64,000 nucleotides of DNA from Bacteroidales bacterium (GCA_016707785.1 JADJGZ010000021.1:1-64000); one strand, 5' to 3'; shown: positions 1 to 7,823, numbered from the stretch's first letter. Made by a program: numbers and translations. The notes: generated by a model from the letters alone, not told the origin.

Positions 1-626
1 ACCGGGATAAACAATGAAGCATATCCTACCAATTCATCCATTTTCGAACCATCAAACAATTCAGCAAACGGGAACTTCTCCATCATATAGACAGTATATC
101 CTCTCACATAAGCGATGATCACCAATCCTGAACCTGCAATCAAAAGCGACCATTCCAGCAGTGCAAGGTTAAAAATCCTAGTTTTATTCGCCATGATCAA
201 TAAAACAGCCAACAGGATCATCATCAATGAGTTGATTACAGGCCCCAGCACTGGCCCGACCCATGTCAGTGGAATCAGGAAAAGGATATCCCATGTCATA
301 AGCGAATCGGGCCAGTTAACCAGCCATTTCAGGAAAATGTAATAGAAAATATCCCAGATTGCGAAAGCATAGATAAACCAGGCAAAACGCGTAGTTCCAT
401 TTTTCCCCGCGATAATTCCAACAGTCAGCAGCATCACCAGGGTGGCAAGTTCCCGCAGCAACTCCGTGGAAATGATATGAGGAGCCATCGCCTTCACCGG
501 GAAAACAAAACCTTCCGGATAATACAATTCCCTGAGGTAGATAACAACGATAGTCTCAAGCAACCCCATCGCTATGGCAAAAAGGGTTACGGCTATCCAG
601 GGTTCTCGTTTTTGTAACATACGCAT
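1..626 (-). CDS. Polytopic membrane protein, C-terminus cut by window edge
   Basis: A reading frame on the minus strand starts at an ATG at 626 (MRMLQKREPWIAV) and stays open to base 1, giving at least 208 residues; the rest lies outside the window. It is strongly hydrophobic, with membrane segments at about residues 11-31, 55-75, 83-102, 112-150 and 158-180. I do not recognise a family. It is the last visible gene of a minus-strand group that begins at 3657, 132 bp after the DUF4153-type gene, so it may be co-transcribed. A second ATG two codons downstream (620) is an alternative start. Neither has a clear Shine-Dalgarno, which is normal in Bacteroidota. Confidence 0.7.
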   Translation of the reverse strand, partial: MRMLQKREPWIAVTLFAIAMGLLETIVVIYLRELYYPEGFVFPVKAMAPHIISTELLRELATLVMLLTVGIIAGKNGTTRFAWFIYAFAIWDIFYYIFLKWLVNWPDSLMTWDILFLIPLTWVGPVLGPVINSLMMILLAVLLIMANKTRIFNLALLEWSLLIAGSGLVIIAYVRGYTVYMMEKFPFAELFDGSKMDELVGYASLFIP

Positions 627-758
627 CAAATTATGTGGCTAAAATCTCAAATTCATCTCAATTATTCAGAAACAAGAAGCTTTATCCACGAATTTCACGA
701 ATCTTTATATCGGTTGAATTAACAGGTTGCTCAGAACATATTTTGTTTATAATTTTAA

Positions 759-1898
759 TTATTCCCGGTTCTCCAGGAATCTCTTTGCCTGCCAGTCTCT
801 GAGGCTGTATGATTGCCATTCTTTTGATGCAAGTGTTTTCTGATAGCTTTCTGACATTTTCCTTAGTTCCTCATCAATATAGCTGGCAACATTGGGATCA
901 GCCTGTCGTATTCTTTCTTTATTCAAATTAAGCAATTTGATATTGTCCTGCGGCATTTGTAATAAATACCATCCATCCACCTTGGGTGCTGTGGGACGCA
1001 GATTGTAATGAATAATTAAGGTGTCCCAGTCTATCACACTCAGAATCAGGAAAAGTGCATAAAAACTCCAGGCATTTGCTTTCACAAGGTACCATCCCGA
1101 TTTCCGTTTCCTGATTTTTGTCATCAGCAATACTAATCCGGTCATTATTAGTAACAGGAAAAAAATGATACCTATTCTTTTATATGTTAGTCCATACTGA
1201 CTAATATAGAACCAGTTTTTCCATGCTACATTCAACCCCAATACCAGGTTTTGAAAAATCCAGACTATAGCGCCCTTTACCAGCCACTGATTACGGGAAT
1301 AGAAATTCAGATTCCGCCTGAAGAGCACCATCATCACAATAATCGACAGTATAATGCTGAAGATCAGTAGGAAAGTTCCATCATGCAGGTTCCCTGACAT
1401 CCGGGCAGCAGAAATTGTATGGTAATCTTTGCCCATTTCAAGGACTTCTGTAACGTTCACCACCAGCAATAGCAGATTCAACATCACCAGCAGGATAATG
1501 CCTACTCTGTATTCATCTTTTAACGCCATATTCCGTTGGGAAAAGGGTAGGGTATATCTGCTCTTCTGCCTGGTTCGGATCAGATGATCATTTTTGTGGA
1601 TCTCTCTTTTTGACCAGTCCACCCACTTGCTTTGGTATAAGCCGCCAATTATAAGGAGTGAGGTGAATATGATAAAGAAAACATGCTCAAGGGTCAGGTA
1701 TTGTTCAAGCCAGGCGAGGAATTGCCTGAAATACTCATCCAACTGAAGGAAATATTCATTGAACCGAAGATTGGCAAAGCGAAAGATGGTAGTGAAAAGA
1801 ATCAGGAGCAGAATCGGGATGACAAATAGTTTCACTGCTTTCAATAACCAGGGTAAGCGGTTCCTGATTCTCAAAATATCAGATACTTCCGATAACAT
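759..1898 (-). CDS. DUF4153/DUF4173-type membrane protein, C-terminal part (frameshifted)
   Basis: This 379-residue frame holds most of a polytopic membrane protein of the DUF4153/DUF4173 kind, whose function is unknown. It has repeated hydrophobic segments (about residues 22-42, 62-82, 133-152, 172-193, 236-260, 280-297), the family-like stretch YGLTYKRIGI near 230-245, and a soluble C-terminal tail rich in charged residues. The family normally begins with further membrane helices, which are found in the next frame (1871-2248). The reading frame upstream of its first ATG continues as SAPFAMLSEV back to the A6 run at 1913-1918. One extra base there would join the two parts. The annotated ATG at 1898 is therefore probably internal. 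Confidence 0.8.
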   Translation of the reverse strand: MLSEVSDILRIRNRLPWLLKAVKLFVIPILLLILFTTIFRFANLRFNEYFLQLDEYFRQFLAWLEQYLTLEHVFFIIFTSLLIIGGLYQSKWVDWSKREIHKNDHLIRTRQKSRYTLPFSQRNMALKDEYRVGIILLVMLNLLLLVVNVTEVLEMGKDYHTISAARMSGNLHDGTFLLIFSIILSIIVMMVLFRRNLNFYSRNQWLVKGAIVWIFQNLVLGLNVAWKNWFYISQYGLTYKRIGIIFFLLLIMTGLVLLMTKIRKRKSGWYLVKANAWSFYALFLILSVIDWDTLIIHYNLRPTAPKVDGWYLLQMPQDNIKLLNLNKERIRQADPNVASYIDEELRKMSESYQKTLASKEWQSYSLRDWQAKRFLENRE

Positions 1899-2248
1899 TG
1901 CGAAAGGCGCAGAAAAAAGTTAAGACCTGATTGCATTACCGCCGATAACAAGGATTTCAGTTCCGGTTTGAAGCTGAATCCAAGGAAGGCGAGAAAACTA
2001 CCCATATATGCCAGTACGGATATGGGAGAAGTATAAAGTGCAACACCTATTCCTGCTATTCCCCAGCCCAGCAGACTGATTATTAGCTGCGCACTTTTTA
2101 TTTCAGGCTTCCTGCTTACATAGATAAGGATGATAAGGATAGGCACAAAAAGAAGCGTATTCAGTCCCGGTGACTGATTATAAAACAGGAAATCGAAAAT
2201 GATGATCCCTGCGAGAAGTGATAAAAGTCTTAACCATTGAGTTTTCAT
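1871..2248 (-). CDS. DUF4153-type membrane protein, N-terminal part (frameshifted)
   Basis: This 125-residue frame starts MKTQWLRLLSLL and contains three hydrophobic segments (about residues 8-24, 28-45 and 55-92). The early FLFYNQSPGLNTLLF stretch is what the N-terminus of DUF4153/DUF4173 membrane proteins looks like. Its last 18 residues, after GLNFF, are read in the wrong frame and end at a TGA inside the next gene. With one more T in the minus-strand T6 run (1913-1918), the product would read on as NFFSAPFAMLSEV, a roughly 490-residue protein of normal family length. It follows the winged-helix regulator by about 105 bp on the same strand. Confidence 0.75.
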   Translation of the reverse strand: MKTQWLRLLSLLAGIIIFDFLFYNQSPGLNTLLFVPILIILIYVSRKPEIKSAQLIISLLGWGIAGIGVALYTSPISVLAYMGSFLAFLGFSFKPELKSLLSAVMQSGLNFFLRLSQCYRKYLIF

Positions 2249-2353
2249 AGAAATAGTTTTAAAAGAACTTTGAAAGACAAAGTGAATTAACCAAAAAAAA
2301 GTGTTTGATTTTGTATATAGATGTCAATTTGGAGGGATTAAGGATGTCATGAA

Positions 2354-2653
2354 TTATAACTCTGTTTTAAGCATTTGTTCAAGTCCGTCGATATGTTTTT
2401 TAAAAGCTTCCCGGCCTGCAACAGTTGCGAAGAAGGTCGTATTAGGTTTTCTTCCGATAAATTGTTTCTGTACCCTAATAAATTCAAGTTGTTCGAGTGC
2501 TGAGAGGTGGCTGGCCAGGTTTCCGTCGGTCAATTCCAGGGTATCTTTGAGTGTATTGAAATCCATCTTCTCATTCACCATCAGCAATGCCATGATCCCC
2601 AGACGGATGCGGCTGTCGAATGCTTTATTGAGTTGGCGGATTGGGTTGGTCAT
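2354..2653 (-). CDS. Small winged-helix transcriptional regulator (HTH_34-like)
   Basis: This 99-residue protein is almost entirely one winged helix-turn-helix domain. The helix FNTLKDTLELTDGNLASHLS (about residues 32-51) is the recognition region, followed by a wing with IGRKPNTTFFATVAGREAF (about 66-84) and a C-terminal helix. These are features of the one-domain MarR/ArsR-like HTH_34 regulators that in Bacteroidota are often encoded beside DUF4153-type membrane proteins. Ligand and targets are unknown; autoregulation of the 3657-to-1 gene group is an inference from position. A 7-bp repeat array begins only 11 bp upstream of its ATG, in what should be its translation-initiation region. Confidence 0.85.
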   Translation of the reverse strand: MTNPIRQLNKAFDSRIRLGIMALLMVNEKMDFNTLKDTLELTDGNLASHLSALEQLEFIRVQKQFIGRKPNTTFFATVAGREAFKKHIDGLEQMLKTEL

Positions 2654-2664
2654 TGTGGATTTTA

Positions 2665-2851
2665 GATGTCGGATGTCGGATGTCGGATGTCGGATGTCGG
2701 ATGTTGGATGTTGGATGTTGATGTCGGATGTTGGATGTCTGATGTCGGATGTTGAATGTCTGATTTTTGATGTCGGATTTGGATGTCGGATTTTGATGTC
2801 GGATGTTGAATGTGATTTGATTTTGGTATGTCTGATGTCGGATGGTCGGAA
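2665..2851. repeat. Degenerate heptamer tandem repeat array (unit GATGTCG)
   Basis: From 2665 the plus strand carries five perfect consecutive copies of GATGTCG (2665-2699), then GATGTTG, GATGTCT, AATGTCT and similar variants, with occasional 6-bp units, for about 25 units. On the minus strand the unit reads CGACATC. A minus-strand open frame through it (2662-2997) translates as repeats of HPTSDI-like text and is very unlikely to be a gene. The array fills most of the gap between the six-helix membrane protein and the regulator gene. The remainder of the 371-bp gap (2852-3024) is AT-rich and ends in four 8-bp TCAAATTN units at about 3010-3041. Confidence 0.9.
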
Positions 2852-3024
2852 TTCATTTTCAGATTCTTGGATTGTTCCTTGAAATTGTCGAATTGTCGGA
2901 TTTCAAATTTTGAGCCGCAGGCTGGTGGATGGTAAATTTTCAGTTTTTCAAATCTTTCCATTTTCAATTTCACATCCTCATCATCTTCCAGCCTCATCCC
3001 TCACATCCTCAAATTGTCAAATTT

Positions 3025-3657
3025 TCAAATTTTCAAATTAACTTCATGTTTCCTGTAAACGTAAACTCCAAAAACAACATTCATCACCCCAAATCCCAGT
3101 CCCCAGAAGATCAGGCTATATTTCCAGAGGAAGAAAGCGATGAGTCCGAGAAGGAGGTTTACAATTCCCAGCCAGAAGAGTTCATTCAGGCTATACCGGC
3201 TGGCACTGATGAGAGCAAGTCCGTAGAATACCAGAGTGAGAGCGATGGCTGTTGGGAAGAGTATGGGTCCGCTGCCACTAAAGTAGGGGAGAAGTAATAT
3301 CCCGCCACTTGCCATTGGGATCGACCAGAATAGCAGTACTCTTTTAAATATAGGAGTCCATAGCTTTTCTTTATGTTTTTGGGCGTTTCGTTTTGTTAAT
3401 ACAAAGGCCATGATCAGCGAGACCAATAGTATAACGGTTCCATCCATCATTAAAAATGGAACAGTTTGGTAGTTTACGAAAAGGAAAGGTTCGAAGAGGC
3501 TATAGCCGAAATAGAGGTAAAAAATTGCAAGTCCGGCTAAAGCTGCCAGTCCTGAACTAATTCCGGCCAGTCCGCTTAACGACTGAAACCTGGCTGAATG
3601 GTCCATCAGGTTACGGATGTCGGCTAAGGTTTGTTTGTAATCTTCCTTCGGTTCCAT
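3025..3657 (-). CDS. Six-helix membrane protein of unknown function
   Basis: A 210-residue protein with a short soluble N-terminus (MEPKEDYKQTLADIRNLMDH), followed by about six membrane segments near residues 33-50, 68-88, 106-125, 133-151, 158-177 and 181-201, and a basic C-terminal end (YRKHEVNLKI). No catalytic motif is seen. It is the first gene of the minus-strand group regulator/DUF4153/membrane protein, and similar small membrane proteins accompany such regulators in other Bacteroidota, so a shared envelope-related role is likely but unproven. The ATG at 3657 is preferred because a candidate -7 box lies 28 bp upstream. Confidence 0.8.
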   Translation of the reverse strand: MEPKEDYKQTLADIRNLMDHSARFQSLSGLAGISSGLAALAGLAIFYLYFGYSLFEPFLFVNYQTVPFLMMDGTVILLVSLIMAFVLTKRNAQKHKEKLWTPIFKRVLLFWSIPMASGGILLLPYFSGSGPILFPTAIALTLVFYGLALISASRYSLNELFWLGIVNLLLGLIAFFLWKYSLIFWGLGFGVMNVVFGVYVYRKHEVNLKI

Positions 3658-3684
3658 ACAGGATATTTAAAGTACTTTGAGATG

Positions 3685-3692
3685 CAAAGTTA
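3685..3692 (-). promoter_or_regulatory. Candidate Bacteroidota -7 box for the 3657 gene group
   Basis: On the minus strand the sequence reads TAACTTTG, matching the Bacteroidota -7 consensus TAnnTTTG. It would place transcription start about 20 bp before the ATG at 3657. No good TTTG -33 element is seen 19 bp upstream, so this rests on the -7 match alone. Confidence 0.45.
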
Positions 3693-3739
3693 ATGTTTTT
3701 ATTCTTTCCACCTACTTAAAAGTGGTTTTTTTTTTAAAG

Positions 3740-4105
3740 TCCCATACGCCTAGCGGACCAAGTCTCAAGTCTCAATCGCCAGCTGGCGGACCAACCAAGT
3801 CCCAAGTCTTTTCTCGAATGAGCGCAGAAGTTGAATCTATCCTGGCTAGATCTCCAGGTCCACCCTCTGGCTCCGCTCAGGGAGACACTAAAATTTGCTG
3901 TTTCTTAGCTCCTCATCTCCAACTCCCCAAGCCAATGCTCCCCTTCGGGGCATCCCCACATCCCCAAATCTCCACCTCTCCTCATCTCCAAGCCAGCCCC
4001 CCTGGCATCCCTCCTCTCATCCCCTTCATCTCCACATCCCCAAATCTCCGCCTCTCCTCATCTCCACCTCTCTTCATCTCTAAGCCAAAGGCTCCCCTTC
4101 GGGCA
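3740..4105. repeat. Gene-free low-complexity stretch, C-rich degenerate repeats
   Basis: Most of the 668-bp gap between the gene at 3657 and rplM has no credible gene. At 3740-3815 are CAAGTCT/CAAGTCC units and two short inverted GCGGACC/GCCAGCTGGC elements. From about 3900 to 4105 the plus strand is strikingly C+T-rich, built from variations on CATCTCC and CTCATCTC; a nearly identical segment beginning CACATCCCCAAATCTCC occurs at 3957 and again at 4033, 76 bp apart. The open frames through it translate to proline/serine repeats and are rejected as genes. Confidence 0.75.
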
Positions 4106-4224
4106 CAATCCGCAATCCACAATCCGCAATCCGCAATTAGATATTCACCATTAGACATTAGACATTATACATCCGAAATTATACATTAGACATTATACAT
4201 CCGCCATTAGACATTAGACATTAA
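4106..4224. repeat. Heptamer tandem array in strict 7-bp register (17 units)
   Basis: These 119 bp divide exactly into 17 units of seven bases with no register slip: CAATCCG, CAATCCA, CAATCCG, CAATCCG, CAATTAG, ATATTCA, CCATTAG, then mostly ACATTAG, ACATTAT and ACATCCG. The unit sequence drifts from CAATCCG to ACATTAG within the array while the 7-bp length is kept. It ends 18 bp before the -33 element of the rplM promoter. The unit is too short and too variable, and has no spacers, so it is not a CRISPR. Confidence 0.9.
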
Positions 4225-4241
4225 AATATTCTCTTTCATTT

Positions 4242-4272
4242 TTTGTATAATAGAAAAAAGGTTTTACCTTTG
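4242..4272 (+). promoter_or_regulatory. rplM operon promoter (TTTG-N19-TACCTTTG)
   Basis: TTTG at 4242-4245 and TACCTTTG at 4265-4272 are separated by exactly 19 bp, a full match to the Bacteroidota housekeeping promoter consensus TTTG-N19-TAnnTTTG. Transcription would start near 4279, giving a leader of about 47 nt before the rplM ATG at 4326. Confidence 0.8.
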
Positions 4273-4325
4273 CACCCCTTTTAAGACAAAAAGGAAAATT
4301 TGATTAACAGACTATTACAATTCAC

Positions 4326-4781
4326 ATGAATACACTAAGTTACAGGACGCTGACCCCGAAAGCTGACCAGATCACAAAAGAATGGTTGCTGGTGGATGCT
4401 GAGAACGAAGTCGTAGGTCGCCTTGCTACCAAGGTTGCCAGCTTACTCCGTGGCAAGTACAAAACCAATTATACTCCGCATATGGATTGTGGCGATAACG
4501 TCATTATCATCAATGCTGAGAAGGTTCGTTTTACTGGTGCCAAGATGGATGATAAGGAATATATCCATTATTCAGGATATCCCGGAGGTCAGAAAAAGGC
4601 TACCCCAAGGGAAGTTCTGCGTAAGAAACCTGAATATATTGTGGAAGAAGCCATTCGTGGAATGCTCCCCAAAAACCGCTTAGGTGCAGAATTATTCCGC
4701 AACCTGCGCGTATTCGTTGGAAGCGAACACGATCACGGAGCTCAGAAACCAAGATTGATTAACATTAACGAAATCAAATAA
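4326..4781 (+). CDS. rplM: 50S ribosomal protein L13
   Basis: A 151-residue L13, the usual length. Family landmarks are the early KEWLLVDAENEVVGRLAT stretch (about residues 19-36), LLRGKYKTNYTPHMDCGDNV (41-60), and the conserved GMLPKNRLG near 111-119. L13 is an early-assembly protein of the large subunit. It is the first gene behind a consensus promoter and is followed after 5 bp by rpsI, the pairing conserved across bacteria. Confidence 0.98.
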   Translation: MNTLSYRTLTPKADQITKEWLLVDAENEVVGRLATKVASLLRGKYKTNYTPHMDCGDNVIIINAEKVRFTGAKMDDKEYIHYSGYPGGQKKATPREVLRKKPEYIVEEAIRGMLPKNRLGAELFRNLRVFVGSEHDHGAQKPRLININEIK

Positions 4782-4786
4782 ATCAC

Positions 4787-5173
4787 ATGGAGAATACGAA
4801 TGCTGTTGGCCGTCGTAAGACTGCAATCGCAAGGGTCTATCTAAAGGAAGGTACCGGTACCATTACCGTTAACGGACGCGACTATAAAGAATATTTCCCG
4901 GTGGCTATCCTGCAGGCAACTGTAGAACAGCCTTTCCATATCACCAATACATTTGGCAAATACGATGTTACTGTCAATATGGACGGTGGTGGAGTTAAAG
5001 GACAGGCTGAAGCCCTTCGTTTGGGTATCTCCCGCATCCTTTGCGAAATTGATCCTGAAATGCGCCCCCCTCTTAAGGCTAAAGGATTACTTCGTCGCGA
5101 CCCACGTATGGTGGAACGTAAGAAATTCGGTCAGAAGAAAGCCCGTAAGCGCTTCCAGTTCAGCAAGCGTTAA
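4787..5173 (+). CDS. rpsI: 30S ribosomal protein S9
   Basis: A 128-residue S9 with the N-terminal AVGRRKTAIARVYL signature, the GGGVKGQAEALRLGISR block (about residues 67-83), and the basic C-terminal tail ending KKARKRFQFSKR, whose terminal Lys-Arg reaches into the decoding centre near P-site tRNA. It is 5 bp downstream of rplM and surely co-transcribed. A stem-loop follows its stop codon before rpsB. Confidence 0.98.
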   Translation: MENTNAVGRRKTAIARVYLKEGTGTITVNGRDYKEYFPVAILQATVEQPFHITNTFGKYDVTVNMDGGGVKGQAEALRLGISRILCEIDPEMRPPLKAKGLLRRDPRMVERKKFGQKKARKRFQFSKR

Positions 5174-5201
5174 AATGTGCGTGAAGGTAGTTTAGCATCT
5201 A

Positions 5202-5241
5202 AATTGCCAGGACTCCTCCTAAGGCGGACTACCTGGCAATT
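5202..5241 (+). terminator. Inter-cistronic stem-loop between rpsI and rpsB
   Basis: AATTGCCAGG (5202-5211) and CCTGGCAATT (5232-5241) form a perfect 10-bp stem. The 20-nt loop can fold further (TCC/GGA and CC/GG pairs around TAA). It is followed by GTTTAATTA, a weak U-tract, so it may be a leaky terminator, a processing site, or an S2-binding leader for rpsB. Which of these cannot be told from sequence alone. Confidence 0.55.
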
Positions 5242-5282
5242 GTTTAATTAACGGAAAGTAAACTAAAACAGGAATAATTAAA

Positions 5283-6200
5283 ATGGCAAGAACAACTTTT
5301 GAAGAATTACTCGATGCAGGTGCACATTTCGGTCACCTCCGCCGTAAATGGAATCCCAACATGGCTCCTTATATTTTTATGGAGCGTAACGGAATCCACA
5401 TCATCGACCTCTATAAAACCGTCGCAAAAATTGACGAAGCAGCCTCTGCCCTTAAGCAGATCTCTAAATCAGGTAAAAAGGTGCTTTTCGTTGCCACCAA
5501 GAAACAGGCTAAAGCTCTTGTTTCGGAACTGGTAAAGCCGGTAAATATGCCTTACGTTACTGAACGCTGGCCCGGTGGAATGCTTACCAACTTCGCTACC
5601 ATCCGTAAAGCCGTCAAGAAAATGGCTTCCCTGGATAAACTGATGACAAGCCCCAGTTTTACCAATATTTCAAAACGTGAACGTCTGCAGATTACCCGCG
5701 AACGTGCTAAACTTGAAAAGAACCTGGGTTCAATCGCCGACCTGAATAAGCTGCCTGCAGCCATTTTCGTTGTCGATATCATGAAAGAACATATTGCAAT
5801 TGCAGAAGCCCGCAAACTTAACATCCCTACTTTCGCAATCGTTGATACCAACAGTGACCCGAATCTCGTGGATTTCCCTATTCCAGCCAACGACGATGCT
5901 TCAAAATCCATCGCACTGGTTGTAAGGAAAGTAGTTGAAGCCATCGAAGAAGGTTTATCAGAACGTAAACTCGACCGCGAAAAGAGAAGCGATGACGATC
6001 ACGAAGAGTTTGATGAAAACGGTGTTCGTATCGGTATTGATGATCTGGATGAAGAAGAAACTGCAGCTGAACGCGAAATTGCCCGTAAGAAACGCCTTGC
6101 AGAAGGTGAAGAATCCAGTGACGAACGTTCAAAACGTCCCCGCAAAGTGGTAGCCCGCAAACCAGGCCCAAGTAGCGCTCCCAGGAAACCAAGACCATAA
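5283..6200 (+). CDS. rpsB: 30S ribosomal protein S2 with long charged C-terminal extension
   Basis: The first 225 or so residues are standard S2: LLDAGAHFGHLRRKWNP (about residues 9-25), ERWPGGMLTNFATIRKAVK near 92-110, and FAIVDTNSDPNLVDFPIPAND near 183-203. It is required for S1 docking and small-subunit assembly. At 305 residues it is longer than typical S2 (about 240-260). The extra C-terminus is first acidic (DDDHEEFDE, DDLDEEET), then basic and proline-rich. Such charged tails are seen on S2 of other Bacteroidota. An AGGA sits 9 bp before the ATG. Confidence 0.97.
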   Translation: MARTTFEELLDAGAHFGHLRRKWNPNMAPYIFMERNGIHIIDLYKTVAKIDEAASALKQISKSGKKVLFVATKKQAKALVSELVKPVNMPYVTERWPGGMLTNFATIRKAVKKMASLDKLMTSPSFTNISKRERLQITRERAKLEKNLGSIADLNKLPAAIFVVDIMKEHIAIAEARKLNIPTFAIVDTNSDPNLVDFPIPANDDASKSIALVVRKVVEAIEEGLSERKLDREKRSDDDHEEFDENGVRIGIDDLDEEETAAEREIARKKRLAEGEESSDERSKRPRKVVARKPGPSSAPRKPRP

Positions 6201-6386
6201 TCTCTTTTTTGGGTTACTTTCTGATCACACTTTTGAGTATAAGGGGTTTAAGCCCGGCGCGTATTAAGTGGATCAGATTCTCTTAAGCTTTTAACACAAA
6301 GTTTTCGATAGAACAATAATATGATAATATGCAGATATGCCTTAAATGGTATATTGCATAAGTTATAACAATAAGAAATAAAACAA

Positions 6387-7223
6387 ATGGCTAATATTAC
6401 AGCTTCAGAAGTAAACAAACTCCGTCAGCAGACCGGTGCCGGTATGATGGATTGTAAAAATGCCCTCGTAGAAGCCGATGGCGATATTGAAAAAGCAATT
6501 GATATCCTTCGCAAAAAAGGTCAGAAATTAGCACTGAAACGTGCCGATCGTGATGCCAACCAGGGTATTGTGATTGCCAGGACCAGTGACGATAAGAAAT
6601 TTGGTGCTATCATCATGCTGAACTGCGAAACTGATTTCGTGGCCAAGAATGAAGAATTCATTGAATTTGCTAAACGTGTACTTGATCTTTCTATTGAAGT
6701 TAAATGTAGTTCACTTGAGGCTCTGAAAGCTCTTACCCTCGATGGACGCAGCATTAGTGAGAGTGTTACTGATCTTACCGGAAAAACCGGCGAGAAGATG
6801 GAACTTGCTCATTACGAATGTATCGAAGCTCCCCGCGTTGTTGCTTATAACCATTTTGGAAATAAGCTTGCTACCATTCTTGGTTTCAACATGGACAATG
6901 TAGCTGAATTAGATGAGGTTGGAAAGTTTGTCGCTATGCAGGTTGCTGCAATGAACCCTGTTGCCCTTGATAAGGACGATGTGGCTAAGGATTTGATCGA
7001 AAGAGAAATGGAAATCGGTAAGGACCAGGCTCGTGCTGAAGGTAAACCAGAAGAAATGGTTGAAAAGATTGCCATGGGCAAACTCAATAAGTTCTACAAA
7101 GAAAGCACCCTGTTAAACCAGGAATTTATCAATGATAATAAGCTTTCAATCCGTGATTATATCACTAAGGCCAATAAGGATCTAACGGTAACTAAATTCT
7201 ACCGTCTGCAGTTGGGCGCATAA
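6387..7223 (+). CDS. tsf: Elongation factor Ts
   Basis: A 278-residue EF-Ts, the guanine nucleotide exchange factor for EF-Tu. It has the N-terminal UBA-like domain with the diagnostic LRQQTGAGMMDCKNAL (about residues 12-27), the CETDFVAKNEEF motif (80-91) of the EF-Tu-binding core, and a second core subdomain to the C-terminus. rpsB-tsf adjacency is near-universal. The 186-bp gap between them contains no recognised gene or consensus promoter. A strong terminator follows. Confidence 0.98.
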   Translation: MANITASEVNKLRQQTGAGMMDCKNALVEADGDIEKAIDILRKKGQKLALKRADRDANQGIVIARTSDDKKFGAIIMLNCETDFVAKNEEFIEFAKRVLDLSIEVKCSSLEALKALTLDGRSISESVTDLTGKTGEKMELAHYECIEAPRVVAYNHFGNKLATILGFNMDNVAELDEVGKFVAMQVAAMNPVALDKDDVAKDLIEREMEIGKDQARAEGKPEEMVEKIAMGKLNKFYKESTLLNQEFINDNKLSIRDYITKANKDLTVTKFYRLQLGA

Positions 7224-7240
7224 GCCTGGCTTCTGAAAAG

Positions 7241-7275
7241 AAAAAATCCTGTCATTGCTGACAGGATTTTTTTTT
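7241..7275 (+). terminator. Rho-independent terminator after tsf
   Basis: ATCCTGTC (7246-7253), a 6-nt loop and GACAGGAT (7260-7267) make a perfect stem, flanked by an A-run before and a T-run after, so it can also stop transcription arriving from the opposite strand (the gene at 7322-7777). Confidence 0.92.
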
Positions 7276-7321
7276 GTTACCCATTGATGAATGATGGGTC
7301 TTGGTGGTTGGTTTACACCAG

Positions 7322-7777
7322 TTAAGATCCCAATGCTTGTTTGATCAGATCTGCAACGGTCTTGTTATCGGCCTTTCCGGCCAGTTCCTTGCCTGCTATT
7401 CCCATTACCTTGCCCATATCTTTTATGCTTTGAGCTCCGGTAGTTACGATGATCCGCTGGATGACAGCTTTCAACTCATCTTCACTCATTTGTTCAGGAA
7501 GGTACTTTTCGATGATAGAGGCCTGGAAAATTTCAACTTCTGCCAGTTCAGGACGCTGCTGGGCTTTATAAACCTCAGCACTTTCCCTGCGTTGTTTTAC
7601 CAGTTTCTGTAAAAGTTTGAGTTCAACTTCACCGGGAATCTCGCCACTGCTGACATCTTTGCCTGTTTTTTCAAGGAGGAGAGCGGCTTTGATGGCACGC
7701 AAGGCTTCAAGTTTGGCTTTGTCTTTATTGAGCATTGCCTGCTTGATATCTTCGTTGATGAGAATTTCCAGTTCCAT
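7322..7777 (-). CDS. GatB/YqeY domain protein
   Basis: A 151-residue, all-helical YqeY-like protein, full length for the family. It has the N-terminal DIKQAMLNKDKAKLEALRAI helix (about residues 10-29), the KLVKQRRESAEVYKAQQRPE block, EIFQASIIEKYLPEQMS in the middle, and IKDMGKVMGIA near the C-terminal part. The domain resembles the tail of the GatB amidotransferase subunit, thought to contact tRNA; the free-standing protein has no settled role. It lies 46 bp downstream of ftsZ on the same strand, so it is probably the last gene of the dcw transcript. Confidence 0.93.
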   Translation of the reverse strand: MELEILINEDIKQAMLNKDKAKLEALRAIKAALLLEKTGKDVSSGEIPGEVELKLLQKLVKQRRESAEVYKAQQRPELAEVEIFQASIIEKYLPEQMSEDELKAVIQRIIVTTGAQSIKDMGKVMGIAGKELAGKADNKTVADLIKQALGS

Positions 7778-7823
7778 TTTCTGAGACTTTTATAAAGAAA
7801 TGGCCAGGTAAAGCCAGTTTAGT

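Noticed and set aside
2301..2882. Plus-strand open frame of 193 codons
   Set aside because: Antisense to the regulator gene and then repeat-derived text; no start signal and no family resemblance.
2662..2997. Minus-strand open frame of 111 codons over the heptamer array
   Set aside because: The C-terminal half is only the translation of the 7-bp repeats (HPTSDI-like), and it sits inside the regulator's upstream region.
3677..4189. Plus-strand open frame of 170 codons rich in Pro/Ser
   Set aside because: Runs through the C-rich and heptamer low-complexity DNA; composition is explained by the repeats.
4106..4224. Possible CRISPR array
   Set aside because: Units are 7 bp without spacers, and no cas genes are in the window.
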